A stretch of DNA of 64,000 nucleotides from Sipunculus nudus (Eukaryota > Annelida > Sipuncula > Golfingiida > Sipunculidae): contig CM049309.1 in assembly GCA_026874595.1 (NCBI GenBank), positions 73,766,426 to 73,830,425 of the forward strand. The letters are read 5' to 3'. Made by a program: the position numbers and the translations under genes. Position 1 is the first letter of the stretch; the number at the start of each line of letters is the position of its first letter. The notes under the pieces were generated by a model. The model made no database searches, was not told the DNA's origin, and was given only the letters and a program-made list of their open reading frames with translations. Positions 50,398 through 61,546 of this stretch are shown piece by piece.

Positions 50398-50746
50398 GCT
50401 GAGATCATTCAAAATAATTCTCAAAGTTACAGCCAATTTAGCGATAGTTAACATTATTTTTGCAACATGGTCTGTGTACTGGATAGTTCATTTTGATTCT
50501 ATAAATCAAATTCTTTAAAGTATTAAGTAAATCCCATGATGTACATGTATATTGGGATGTGGGTTACACAAGAAACATAAATGCCGGGAATGTTTTGCCA
50601 TATAAACTGGAACTTTTTTTTGTTGGAGGAGCACACCTGTCATTCACACTGTTCATAAAATATTATTGGCCACATCACATGATCAACTGTCATCATGTGA
50701 CAGCAGGATCGCGCCTGGTAGGGCGTGCTTCCTCGTTACTTAACGT
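49181..50746. other. Intergenic with poly-G and (TA)n(GT)n tracts
   Basis: A poly-G tract lies at about 49314-49328 and a compound (TA)n(GT)n at 50356-50397. No gene recognised. Confidence 0.45.
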
Positions 50747-50753
50747 TATAAAA
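50747..50753 (+). promoter_or_regulatory. Candidate TATA box for the lysozyme-like/VWA gene
   Basis: TATAAAA in a local GC-richer context (cttaacgTTATAAAAAGAG). A transcription start about 27-30 bases downstream would fall near 50777-50780. It is followed by a strong donor at 50810 and then, 2.2 kb later, by an acceptor just before the signal-peptide exon. Support is positional only. Confidence 0.35.
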
Positions 50754-50776
50754 AGAGTCCTGTCGTCTGCTGAAGC

Positions 50777-50809
50777 AACCCATGGGCGAGAGACAAACCA
50801 ATCGACAAG
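50777..50809 (+). other. Candidate first exon (5' UTR) of the lysozyme-like/VWA gene
   Basis: From the expected start to the donor 'cgacaag|gtaagg'. It contains an ATG at 50782 (catgggcgag). Spliced to 53067, that ATG opens a short upstream frame (MGERQTNRQGP...) which ends with a TGA overlapping the main ATG at 53116. Inference only. Confidence 0.3.
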
Positions 50810-53066
50810 GTAAGGTGGCACACAGCCTCTGAATTTTTATTTGTCGCAAATTTTTACATATTATCATTTGTCAAATCACGAGTAACATATGGGCATAACC
50901 TATGGTATTTTCCTGTACCTGATTTTCATTAAATTAAGGAATAAATATTAAAAAAAATGTATTTTTTTATTAATTAACTATTTCATTAATAATAATTGTT
51001 AAGGAAAAAATACAAATATTAAAATAAAATAATTAATAAGAGTAATTTGTTTCTTACAATAGGGCATTAAGCTTAAGCGAGAGTCTAAAAGCCTCAATTA
51101 AGATGAACAATGTCAAAAAAAAAAAAAAATAACGTATTGAGACTTTCCATCTCTCAACCCCCCCCCCCCCCTCCCCCGTCATCTGAGACATTTAAACCTC
51201 ACGTTTGGTGGTTTCGTTTTCAGAATAATTTACCAGGCTAACGATCAAATAGCATATGTCACACTAAGCTGCATGATTAGGCCACAGGATAAAATTTCTA
51301 CCGATTCTGAGGTAAATAAATGACGAATTTTTTTTTAATTGTTATATCTCGGAAATTCACCGGTCGAGAAAAAAATATTCATATTTGCCATGTTTCAGAG
51401 GGGAAACGAAATGCGCTACAGTGTTTAAATAATGTATAAAATCACAACCAAATTTAGCCCATTTATTATTATACCTTTATACATATTAAGCCTAAAGAGC
51501 ACATTAGCAGAATTAGTGAATCCTTCGTGCGTAGTTGCATAGGAAATGTAGGCGAAAAAAATAGGAGAACAGTTTAGATTTTTTTTAGATTTTGTTTCGG
51601 CGTTAAGCATGTTTCCAAATAAAAGTCATGGTATTTTTTTATATCCATCTATAATATAATTTCTGTAACGCATCACCTCGGTCGGCATGCCTCGGATATG
51701 AACGTTTTGGATCTTGAACTGTCGAGGCTGATGCAAAGTTTGACCGACGGGGTACCATGTATAGTTTAATACAAATTTTAAATGTTTGTGGAGGCGTGCG
51801 ATCTCAGAGTGCGGTGTACTTTTTAAATTCTATACCATAGCACCTCAACCGCACAGGGTGGATGGCGGGGTGAAGACACTGCGCAGAATCACAAGAGGAC
51901 AACTCTGCTTGTTAGGGTTTGTTGGCATTGAAATGCAAGCCCCAAAATGCACCGGGGTTTCTTTATACACAAGCAGCGTAGTTATAGATGTAGTGAAGGG
52001 GGCAATGCTCATGTGGTCTGTCCAAGTATGTTAGATAAGAATTGTTTCAAGACAAATTACGAAAATATGTTGATTTTGTGGTAAGGACTTCACGGAATAA
52101 GTAAAATTTGCATGCACGTATGAAATATAAATAGAAGCTGTTTCCTTGAAATGTTAAAAAAATTTAAAGCTCGACAGTTGAGACAAGTAAGGCCGGCCGT
52201 CCTACTGGGTTTATCTGGGAACTGTGTAATGGAACTACATCTATTATGACTAAAATTAAGGTAAACATTACCTGTCTGATGTGTTTGACATATGAAAATG
52301 GTAGTTATAAGGCCATACCAAGGGCAAATAGTATAATGGTAAGGCTACACTAAAAATTGTAACTGTTAATCCAAGGACTCTGGGGTAATTTTTTATTACT
52401 AATTCTTAATCATTGGTCGAGATAAGATAAGCGGAATTTAGAAGATTGCAATTAAAAAACTGAATAAAAAAATCGCTTCAGTTCTTGAAATTGTGTAAAT
52501 AATCAAGATATAAATGAATCCATTTTTTCAATAAACGTATACCTTTAAGATTTCTTATAACGATGTGAGGCAAAAGCACAAATTAACAAAACTACCTAGG
52601 TCTTCATTTGCCAAAACAAAAATTCATTGGAACAACTAATTTTTTGTGTGTGGCCCTTTTTCCCAGTGGTGTTGGAATAAAGTGAGTGACGTAGATAAAA
52701 ACTAGGGAGTGTTTCATACCTGTACAGTAGAGGCAGGAAGGGGTGTTGTTTGGGCAGGGAGGACTGCAAAAAAATAAAAATAAATAAAGATGACACGATA
52801 TGATTATTCTGATGAAACTATAAACCTGTGACATCCGGGTTTTAGTGTATCCGCAAAATGGCATCCCCCATGAGCGGTTTCGAGAAAAAAATTTTTGGGT
52901 TGATCAGGGTGCGGGGATGCGACACAAAAGAACTCCGAGAAGAGCATCCAGGCGAGAATCTATCTTAGAAAGTTTAGTAACAAGGCACATATATTGAGCA
53001 GAGTAACACTTTTTTCACCATGCCCAAACCCAAAAATTATAGTAGGATTTCCTATCCTGATTTCAG
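50810..53066 (+). other. Candidate intron 1, with dispersed repeat copy
   Basis: gtaagg...gatttcag, if the first exon is real. It holds poly-A (51116-51129), poly-C (about 51160) and one copy of a dispersed repeat (51940-52210). No other gene. Confidence 0.35.
51940..52210 (+). repeat. Dispersed repeat copy 1 (gttgagacaagt family)
   Basis: Shares ordered blocks with 58895-59145: 'aatgcaccg', 'tagtgaagggggyaat', 'ttgtttcaagacaaattac', 'tttgtggyaag', 'gtttccttgaaatg' and 'gacagttgagacaagt'. Same orientation. Origin unknown, non-coding. Confidence 0.6.
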
Positions 53067-53337
53067 GTCCACAGTGGTTGTGTCCATCTCACGGTCACTC
53101 CAAAAGAAGCACGTCATGACACTGGTTCTTCTGTTTGCCCTCCTAGGGGGCGCTGTGGGTCAAGGCGTTGATAGAACGCTGGAACCCGGGGCATCTGGAC
53201 ACGCGGTGGTAGAGGCAGCACTTGACACGATAGAGAGCACCTGTATCTTCAAGAACGATCGGCTCTTCTTCCGTCGCTTGGCTTATGTGGAGTCAAATGC
53301 AGGGAAAACCCCCGGAAACAATGGTGGAATCTGGCAA
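53067..53337 (+). CDS. Secreted protein with lysozyme-like N-terminal domain and VWA: signal-peptide exon
   Basis: Main start at ATG 53116, preceded by a likely acceptor (ttcag, 53066). Residues 1-16, MTLVLLFALLGGAVGQ, are a clear signal peptide. Residues 30-74 read AVVEAALDTIESTCIF, then RLFFRRLAYVESNAGKTPGN and NGGIWQ. The 'RLAYVES...GGIWQ' pattern recalls the catalytic Glu and 'GLMQI' elements of lytic transglycosylases and the lysozyme superfamily; Glu59 would be the candidate catalytic residue. That fold assignment is inference. A frame opening at 53020 extends upstream but would bury the signal peptide, so 53116 is preferred. The donor is uncertain: gtcggt after 53337 (phase 0) or gtttga after 53341 (phase 1). 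Confidence 0.7.
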
Positions 53338-53736
53338 GTCGGTTTGAATAAATTTCTTTTATTCACACACACACACATACACGGATGAGCATACCCTTGA
53401 GGACCTAGCTTTAACACCTCACTTCCGAGGACCAGCAGTTCCGCTGCAGTGAAGAAGAAGTGCTACTGAGAAAAAAAAAAGTAAAAGACGCATGTATCAT
53501 TGCACTTTGTTTTAAAGAAAAGGGCTGGTTAGAGGTGAGAACCATGCGTTGACATAGCGCATAACTTGCGAGGACAACCTGTGAGGACATTCAGTTTATG
53601 TCATGTCTTCGTGTCATAGTGAGGACCTACTAATCAGCATCACAAGCACATTAATTAAATTTGGTTTAAACATATTTATTTATTACAGGATTACAAAAGT
53701 AGCCATGGAATCAGGCTAATGTACATGCTTTCCTGT

Positions 53737-53738
<2 letters not shown>

Positions 53739-53791
<53 letters not shown>
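53739..53791. repeat. (TA)n microsatellite
   Basis: 53 bases of uninterrupted TA. Confidence 0.95.
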
Positions 53792-53793
<2 letters not shown>

Positions 53794-54535
53794 AGACATT
53801 ACGGTACAAGTAAAAGTACATTAAGTAAGGGAAGATATAATATGTTAACATTAATGTTAATCTATAATTCTATAATCCTATAATTCTATGTTAGATCATA
53901 CTCTTCACAAAATGAAACAAGACACGAGCAATACGATTAGAAAGAAATCAAAGAATTATATGTATGAACAATATATTGGTGTAACATGCTATCTCCAAAC
54001 AATAAGTGCAAAGCACAAAATACAAACGATATACCTATATTTACATATAGTTATACTGGATGTAAATATTAATTATTTTTATCATGTAAACGTTTTGTGT
54101 CTATTATAAATTTAGAACCAAGCTGCTCACAGTTCTTCTTGACAGATAAGTGGGTATACCTATCATGTAGACATGTAGATAAGAAAATCTGAGTTTTTCT
54201 TTTATTCCTGTTTACTCCTGGAATCAAAGGTAATATAAGGTTCTAATTCTAACTTCTCACGATCAAGATAAGATATGATACCGCAAAACTGGTTGGATAA
54301 CCAGTTTCAACATACTACCGAGGATCATGCTTACACAAGGACACCATCTGTAACCATCATGCAAAGCTCTCAATGGATCGCGCTGTCTCATACACACACA
54401 AAACGAATTTCAAGCAAAACTTTCTTTCTGAGGACTTTCAAGAAACTTCCCCAGCATAGTTTTCCCAGTTTTTTTATTCTTTCATTATGCTTTAAAAGCT
54501 TTTCGTTTGGAGGACCCGTTTGTAAGTCCTCACAG

Positions 54536-54537
<2 letters not shown>

Positions 54538-54606
<69 letters not shown>

Positions 54607-54658
54607 CCAGTTCGACGAACAAATGTCACTGTTTAATTATAAATATATAAACACACAC

Positions 54659-54707
<49 letters not shown>
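54538..54707. repeat. Two (TA)n runs separated by 62 bases
   Basis: Runs at 54538-54602 and 54665-54707, the second followed by (ga)n and poly-G (to about 54731). Confidence 0.95.
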
Positions 54708-54711
<4 letters not shown>

Positions 54712-55256
54712 GAGAGAGGGGGGGAGGGGGGAACCGCATGCATTTAACTCTCTTGCGAAATACACTTATTGCAGAGTTTCCTATTTTCCAGAATTATTTT
54801 GAATCAAGATAGTGTTATATAAAAGCCTTTTATATACGTTTATTTAATTCCATTATATTTATCCGGAAAGTTTGTCTTTCCATCCGTCATGACGGCTTGA
54901 CAGCGTAAACTGCGGTAGCCGAAATTGATTCAAATTCATTTCTCGCTGCCAGGGTAACCACCAGATATTTTGTGTAACGACATTTTTTCTTAATTGTTTA
55001 GCAAATAAAACACGACCATATAAGCTCTGAAGTCAAATACTACCACACAGCAAATATTTTGATCCTTGGAATGGGTGTTCTATTATGACTTAAATCATGA
55101 CTCGCAGGCCCCTTTCAGTTTATTTTAAAAAGGCCTGAATGTCATGTTGTCATGGCCAGAACACATAACGGCAACTTAATATATATGCATCATGCTTTAT
55201 GTGAACAAGAGACGCACTTTATGGTGCCTAATTACCTGTCAAAAGAGGGAGGTGGG

Positions 55257-55279
55257 GGGGGGGGGGGGGGGGGGGGGGA
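55257..55279. repeat. Poly-G tract
   Basis: 23 uninterrupted G residues, preceded by 'gggaggt'. The longest homopolymer G in the window, a G-quadruplex-prone stretch. Confidence 0.9.
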
Positions 55280-55940
55280 GGCTCCTTTGCAGGAATTAAG
55301 CTAAGATTCCTTATACACGAAATGCGGATTCTTCATGCGGAACTCGGATAAATATCGGTAATGGCTAATTTAAAATTGTGAGATCATTTATATGCAGATC
55401 CGTCATTTCTTTTTGCCTTTTCCGCATGGTATCCCGGGAGCAACACAGCAAATATACATGTTGGCGTGCCGGTACATATGGAATCTGTCAACACGCACTC
55501 GCGTACATGAGGAACCTTAGCTTTAGTATACTTGCTTACTGTGTGCACAGGCGCTTGAATTGCTATAAGTGAGGATTGCGGTTAAATTTATTACTTTTCC
55601 TGGGTCATTTCATTATTACTATTACTTATCTGACATTTTCCTAGCTTTTTTTACACTATATGGTCCATAACCTTATCATTTACTTAATATTTGAGATAGG
55701 CAGGCAAGACGCCCCGCTCGTTAGGTCCGACAGCCATGGCATAGCAACCGAGGACGCGATTTCTGAGTGGTTCATATATGTCTACTACTGGAGTCTTCAA
55801 AATAGTGACACCGCTGACGTAACAATGGTTCAGCCAATCACGCATGTACATTAAATTTAGCCTAAAACCGATGTGCCATGGCTGTCGGGCCTAACAATGG
55901 CTTCGAGCCTGTCTATCTCATATAGCGAAGAAATGTTCAG

Positions 55941-56077
55941 AGTTACTCAGAGTTCACCGGCCAAGCATATATCCTCGGAAGCCGCATTTCCCGCATCTCA
56001 CGTGAGCTCAATGTGAACTGGAACACAGTCACGTGGGCAGACTTAAGGAAACCTCTGTACTCTGCCCTCCCCGCCAG
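55941..56077 (+). CDS. Lysozyme-like domain, second exon
   Basis: Ends at a strong donor (ccag|gtgaga) in phase 2. In the open frame it gives SYSEFTGQAYILGSRISRIS, then RELNVNWNTVTWADLRKPLYSALPA(R). The 'INVNW...W-DLRKPLYS-L-AR' block fits the second half of the same N-terminal domain that I recall from secreted molluscan VWA proteins. The acceptor is uncertain: 'tgttcag' before 55941 suits a phase 0 upstream donor, while 'ttactcag' before 55951 suits a phase 1 donor and would preserve GGIWQV-EFTG. Confidence 0.65.
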
Positions 56078-57270
56078 GTGAGATCAAGTTATATTTTATT
56101 CTACCAGGGTTTTAGGAGGCGCGGGGGGGGGGGGGGTTAAAACCTGGAAATGTTTGATAAAAAAGCAGACCGATTACAAAGAAGGAAGGAGGTATAAGTC
56201 TCATAACCTGGGATGAATTCAATATTAGACCTTGCAAAAAAAAAAAAAAAAAAAAAATCAGGAATGATATGAAAATGATATCAAATGATATGAAATGATA
56301 TGCAAGTCAAGTTCCCTCGACACATGCACACAAAAACTGCATTAAAAAGCAATTGATTGGTTTGTGCTATAAATAACCTGGAAATAAATATGAACTTCAA
56401 ATGTTGTTGCAAATCAATATTAGACGCCATGACATAATTGCAGGAATGACCAGGAGGTAGCAACATATAAATATTGGTTATATTCATGAATATTTATTTT
56501 CTTTAGCCCGTCATCCACTTTTCTGTCAAATTATTAGAAAATATGAATATATATGAGTTTTAGGGAAAAATCGCCAAATTTCAATGGCACGTACAGGTAA
56601 ACAGACTACACATTCCTTAAGTCGATATATAGTAGACTTTGAAATTATTTTTTATCGCATACTGGCGAAATAATATCGCGTAACGGCGCGATACTTACCG
56701 GGTTCTCTCCAATACCATGCCAGCTTAAGCTGGGAAAGGCTACTGTTGTGTAATGTGCCTTAAACCTATAAATCTCATTTATAAATGTCAAGATATATAT
56801 ATCGCTGTTTTAAAAAGATATTCGATAGTATACATCATGTGATTCCAAGATTGTTATGAAATTCAGATCATTATTATAAACTTTTTATCCTCGTGTAACT
56901 GAAGCCGGTTTTAAATATATAAGATTTAAATATATGCCGAATCATATATTATTTCAAAGCATGGAAAACACTGCTTTGACAAATAGTAACAAATTATCAG
57001 TTATGAGATTGAGTTTTTAAAATAGAAATATAAGTAAGATTTTTTTGCATGTCGTTACAAACGATAAATATACACTCATCAACTAGAATTATATGCCATT
57101 GCATGTTTATATTAAAGCAGGTGTAAGCAAGTCCTGCTTACTGTTTTGCATGTTCATATGTTGTCTTAAACGCATCTAGATGAATTTACAAATGACTTTA
57201 ATGATTAAAAACTTTGAGCGTATAAGGCTGGAGGACTTGAGGATTAACCTTTGACCTTGATCTTTATCAG
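56078..57270 (+). other. Intron 3 of the VWA gene, nothing recognised
   Basis: gtgaga...tttatcag, phase 2. Poly-G near 56125 and poly-A near 56235. Confidence 0.7.
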
Positions 57271-57413
57271 ATTGTATATAGCGTACGGAGCACGCCGTGC
57301 CTATGGGGGTATTCCGATCTCAATGTCTGCCCAAGCAGCCTTCTGGAAGAGGTACTACAACCCGAACCGCAGTCAACGTGATTTCCTAACAATTGGTGGA
57401 AAGTTGAACACCG
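57271..57413 (+). CDS. Lysozyme-like domain, third exon
   Basis: Acceptor gatctttatcag, donor gtaaac. Completes the split Arg and reads LYIAYGARRAYGGIPISMSA, then QAAFWKRYYNPNRSQRDFLT and IGGKLNT(G). The 'FWKRYYN' element closes the N-terminal domain. Phase 2 in, phase 1 out, consistent with both neighbours. Confidence 0.75.
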
Positions 57414-58507
57414 GTAAACTACTGCTAGTTTTTATTTTTACAAGTTAGAAGTCAGTTTTTATCAAACGACATATCGTTATGCCAATTTCTATGAAAACAA
57501 ATCCAGTGGTGCTCAGTGTTTACCGCTCAGCTGCAATTACACCGATTGTCATGAAATGTTTTGAAGCCTTAACAGGCTACTACCTGTTGTTTCTTCATTT
57601 ATGGATAACTTGCAGTTTGCTTACAGAAAGAATAGAAGTGTAGAGGATTCCACCTTGACAATTCTAAATTATACCAACATTTAGATGAAACTGGAACCTA
57701 CGTTAGGGCTCTTTTTGCAGATTTCAGTTTAGGTTTTAATACAATTCTACCAGGCCTGCTTGTTGATAAACTAGAACATATGGGCGTTCCAGCTTACCTA
57801 TGCTACCAGATTTGAGACTTTCTTTCAGAGAGAAAGCAACAGGTTTGTGTGTGACCAGTTAGGACAGAACACTATGTTCTGATATGTTAACACTAAATAC
57901 AGGTGCCCCCCAGGGTGTGTTTTATCTCCAGGTTTGTTGACAATTTACACTAATAGTTGTGCTTCAAAAAGTGACAGCTGTAGAACTGTGATATATGCTG
58001 ATGACATGCACCGTGCTCCCTGGTCTCATTTCAAATGGAGATGAAAATTCATACAGACACGAAACTGTGCATATGACTGCAAGGCGCAAGGCCTTTAATC
58101 TTTTGTTAAATGTTGAGAAAACAAGAGGAGTTGAGTTTGATATCAGGAAGAGATGCAATGTCCTTGTCCAGGTATGCATTAGCAATAAAGGTGTAGCAAA
58201 TATAAACAGTAACAAATATTTGGGTACTATTATAAGAAATGACCTTAAGTGATCTGAAACCATCATAGGACAAAGTTTTGCTGATACTGCTACATGCCAA
58301 GAATGTTCCGACCAATCACAGAGAGGCACTGTACATTGGTCAGAATATGATTGGCTCCGTGCAAGCCATGACGCCCGTATACGGCAGAGGCAAATTTGTA
58401 GTGCAGTTGGCAAACGGAATTTATAAGACTGATTAAACATGTAAGCAATGTATTGACCACCATGCCATATTAGAAACTAAAAGAACCCTTTCTCGTTTTT
58501 GTAACAG
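57414..58507 (+). other. Intron 4 of the VWA gene, with LINE remnant
   Basis: gtaaac...gtaacag, phase 1. Most of it is the LINE fragment at 57500-58255. Confidence 0.75.
57500..58255 (+). pseudogene. Degenerate LINE reverse transcriptase (Rex1/CR1-like) in intron
   Basis: Blocks in order, spread over three frames: 'ITPIVMKCFE', 'MDNLQFAYRKNRSVEDSTLT', 'ALFADFSLGFNTILPGLLVD' with 'KLEHMGVP', 'DFLSERKQQVCV', 'TGAPQG' (as gtgccccccagggtg), 'VIYADDM', and 'LLNVEKTRGVEFDIRK' with 'NKYLGTIIRNDLK'. The (Y)ADD active-site block is present at about 57991-58010. Many stops and frameshifts, same strand as the host gene. Confidence 0.8.
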
Positions 58508-58739
58508 CCTGCCAGTCAGTACGAGGGATAGATTTGTCCTTCGTAATCGACGGTTCTGGGTCTATTAAGGCGGCCAACTTTGTTAAGATCAAGAGCTTCG
58601 TTGTAAAGGTAATTAATGCGTTTGACATTGGAAGAGACAAGACCCGGATATCTGTCATTCAGTACAGCACTTCGAGTCATGTGGAGTTCAAATTCAAAGA
58701 TCACTTCACCAAGAATGACGTCATCAGCGCTGTTAATAG
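58508..58739 (+). CDS. VWA domain, first half (MIDAS exon)
   Basis: Acceptor tttttgtaacag, donor gtgagt. In phase 1 it reads ACQSVRGIDLSFVIDGSGSI, then KAANFVKIKSFVVKVINAFD, IGRDKTRISVIQYSTSSHVE, FKFKDHFTKNDVISAVN. DGSGS is the DxSxS metal-ion-dependent adhesion site of von Willebrand factor A domains, which bind extracellular ligands such as collagens. It ends two bases into a codon (AG). The next VWA exon begins with two bases, so the standard junction is out of frame by one (see 60706). Confidence 0.85.
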
Positions 58740-58894
58740 GTGAGTGATAATTCCTAAATCTTAACGGGGTATACTCTGAAACACGATTATTTTTATTTAC
58801 GGTAGTAACGCTTTTGCTTCCTAGTGCCCACAAAAGAGTACGACCCTCTTCAGGGTCCGTGGGCGTCAAAATCTGTTCCCAACAATGCACCGCG

Positions 58895-59145
58895 GCTTTT
58901 AAATTTACATATGGCATAGGTAGTGAAGGGGGTAATATAGTCTGTTAAAAAATGCTTGACAAGACTTGTTTCAAGACAAATTACATTAACTTTTTTGTTT
59001 TTGTGGCAAGAAATTCACACAGTAAGTAATAGTTTGCAGGCATGCGCATGTCAAATGTAGTCAGAAAATGTTTCCTTGAAATGCAACAAATTTTGATTTT
59101 AAAGGTTGACAGTTGAGACAAGTGGTCCCACTGTCTCAGTCGTCC
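58895..59145 (+). repeat. Dispersed repeat copy 2 (gttgagacaagt family)
   Basis: Diverged copy of 51940-52210 in the same orientation, sharing ordered blocks over about 250 bases; closing block 'gacagttgagacaagt' at about 59107. Confidence 0.6.
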
Positions 59146-59521
59146 CACTGTGCCTATCGGTATAAGGTTCGTTTTGAGCAGAAACGACCTCCGGCGAAGG
59201 GTACCCAGTGCCATCCAGTGTTCAAGCTTTGAACGATTTTCCTTTTACTTCTATTTTAAGTGTCGTATCTGTTTGTCTTGGACCTGCATCCAACAGAAAT
59301 GGGCCATGACTCTGGGACAATTTTAGCATCAACGTAACTCATATGGTCTAACTTACAGAATGCACAACAAAAGTTGGCATTTCACATCCACGTTATAACA
59401 TTTCAGGCGGGATCACACATTCTAAGCCCTAAGCGGCACGTCTTTACCTCATCAAATTTATAATTAAAACCTGAAAGGTGTCAGCACAGGGAAGAAGCGT
59501 ATGATAGTCTCTCCAACAGGA

Positions 59522-59623
59522 GCCAGGTGTCGCTACTGCTCTGCACCGGTACCACCCTTCCGCCAGAGTCCGAGTCTGCGCAGAGTGCACCAATACTGGT
59601 GCAAAGTAGCAGCGAGACCTGGC
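59522..59623. repeat. Imperfect inverted repeat (foldback), 30-base arms
   Basis: Left arm 59522-59551 (gccaggtgtcgctactgctc...) and right arm 59594-59623 pair at about 24 of 30 positions, with a 42-base loop; most mismatches are transitions. Weaker pairing extends into the flanks (ccaacagg / tctgtttg). Confidence 0.7.
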
Positions 59624-60302
59624 GTCTGTTTGAGCGAATAAAGGAATTTTTTAGCATATCAACCACCAGGTGTCGCCTTATGGAAAGATGACCCTAATGG
59701 GCCAGAGAACCCACTAAGTGGGAAGTTTCTCTTTTGGCCGATGTCAAACAATTGCTTTCGTCATAAAAGTTACATTGTCTTGTATGTTTTAAAGAGCTCT
59801 CGTCTAAATTAAGCAGCAGCTTGAAACATATGTTAGCTCGTTGCATCATCCGTTTTACTTCATAGGGATACACAATGAAATCTCCTAAAATCAAAATGTG
59901 TCGCCACTTGCCTCGTCTTTCAATGTATGAACTCAAGATAGCCCTGATGTGTAATTGATAATTTACGACATCTTAAGGTACCCCCGTCGGGTACTACAAA
60001 GCGTAATATCTATGCTCAAGGGGGTGGAAAGTAAGAATAAAACAAATCTTGACTACTCTCGATATCTGGAGCACTGTGCTTGAGCACTGATAAGCCTCAG
60101 TGATAATATAGACCAACGATAATTTCCAAAAAAAATATTACTAATTTATATTATTACGAAAGATATATCAGTATCATCAGCCAGACAAAGCACCAAACTT
60201 AATGTTAGTAAAGTTAGGTGAATGATCAGACGTAATTGATGAAAATAAATGTTTCAAAACTGTGCAATGATTATTCTATAATGTATAAGCAGTTTTAAAC
60301 CC

Positions 60303-60510
60303 AAGGGCGGATCGAGGAATCTGTAAAAAGCATGAATGCCAGTGGGAGAACCTTGAAAAGGTCTCTAGGTCCGGAAAAAGGAAGGGTCTTAAATCTTTAC
60401 AAAAAAAAGTTGCGGCTGCTGATAAAGAAAAGGTGTCTGTGCGGAAAGGGTGGGGTGGGGGGGGGGGGGTACGGACCCCCTGGACCCCTCCACTAGATCC
60501 GATTCTGTGC
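60303..60510. repeat. Palindromic GC-rich dispersed repeat, copy 3
   Basis: Begins agggcggatcgaggaatctg, includes 'ggtccggaaaaaggaagg', 'aaagttgcggctgctgataa', a poly-G tract and 'tacggaccccctggacccct', and ends 'tagatccgattctg'. Same family as the copies at 12218 and 44471; here in the opposite internal order. Confidence 0.6.
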
Positions 60511-60587
60511 TCCATATATATATGTTATGATATGTACATGTTCATGTAATGTGGGCCATACATAAAACATGTTATTAACATTATAAA

Positions 60588-60589
<2 letters not shown>

Positions 60590-60636
<47 letters not shown>

Positions 60637-60638
60637 CT

Positions 60639-60692
<54 letters not shown>
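60590..60692. repeat. (TA)n microsatellite beside a splice acceptor
   Basis: About 103 bases of TA with two interruptions, ending at 'catgtctatgcag', so the acceptor has almost no pyrimidine tract. Confidence 0.9.
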
Positions 60693-60695
<3 letters not shown>

Positions 60696-60705
60696 GTCTA
60701 TGCAG

Positions 60706-60927
60706 GATCCGTTAAAGAAACCGGTGGCACGGCAACTTACCGCGCTCTGGATCAGCTTCGGACTACTCTGTATCAAATATCAAACGGCGCCAGACCCGAA
60801 GGTAAAAGCCACCCCAGGGTGGCCGTGGTACTCACTGACGGTCGGTCCATGTCAGTCGCCCTCACCAGCGCCGCGGCCAAGAAGGTGCACGCTCAGGACA
60901 TCACCGTTCTGGCCATCGGCGTCGGAA
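60706..60927 (+). CDS. VWA domain, second half
   Basis: Donor gtgagt after GGC-GTC-GGA-A. In the protein-like frame (codons from 60708) it reads [20 protein letters not shown], then [57 protein letters not shown] and VVLTDGRS are the second and third MIDAS loops of VWA domains. Joining 58739 to 60706 gives AGG ATC CGT TAA, an immediate stop; the correct frame needs one base fewer. The protein alignment is contiguous ([12 protein letters not shown] against AIQNLKWMAGGT in collagen VI), so an indel, not a missing domain segment, is likely. Confidence 0.8.
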
Positions 60928-61404
60928 GTGAGTCTGCCAGATACTATACCCCGATCTACTCTCTCTATTGATTTAGCCCCTCTCCTTATGTAGGGGAGGC
61001 TTGTACGGGTTGGTGAGTTTATTTCTATGATATCTGAGTCAATTTTTTTGTAGCCGGATTTTCTAAGATCACTCTAAGGTGCAAAACCACCGATTACAAC
61101 TTTCGACCACTCTCTGTTTCTGCTAGTTCTCCACAATATGGCTAATTTTCAATATCTACAATTTAATAAATAGTCATAATACTTGTCCTAGGACACAGAT
61201 TTGCACCTGATATATGTATATACTTACTGTGGTAGGCTTCATATTTGCTCGGTTAAAATTTCGCGATTTTTTAACCGACGGTAAACGAAAAGACGTATTG
61301 TGATAAGGGTGACCAGGTGAACAAAAAACCTAAAAGAAGACAGTAATGACGCCTCGTGGAGAACCGTGAAATGCTTATATTTTTAGATTGTGACTGAGAC
61401 CAAC

Positions 61405-61454
<50 letters not shown>

Positions 61455-61546
61455 CTAGAGAAGTAAGTTTTGAATTAACCATTGAAAGATCTGACAAAAG
61501 GAATCAATTTATTGTATATTACATATATCGTTTTACTACAATACAG
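60928..61546 (+). other. Intron 6 of the VWA gene
   Basis: gtgagt...aatacag, phase 1. Contains (TA)n at 61409-61453. Confidence 0.8.

Larger units (their letters stand above)
53338..55940 (+). other. Intron 2 of the VWA gene, microsatellite-rich
   Basis: Contains (TA)n at 53739-53791, 54538-54602 and 54665-54707 and a poly-G tract at 55257-55279. No further exon recognised, though a short one could be missed. Frames of 129 and 64 codons here are microsatellite or chance. Confidence 0.5.
58740..60705 (+). other. Intron 5 of the VWA gene, repeat-rich
   Basis: gtgagt...ctatgcag. Holds a dispersed repeat copy (58895-59145), a foldback (59522-59623), the palindromic GC-rich repeat copy 3 (60303-60510) and a long (TA)n (60590-60692) ending 13 bases before the acceptor AG. 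Confidence 0.75.

Noticed and set aside
53020-53388. Start codon at 53020 for the lysozyme-like protein
   Set aside because: It would place 32 residues before the signal peptide, and a likely splice acceptor lies in between at 53066; the ATG at 53116 gives a standard signal peptide.
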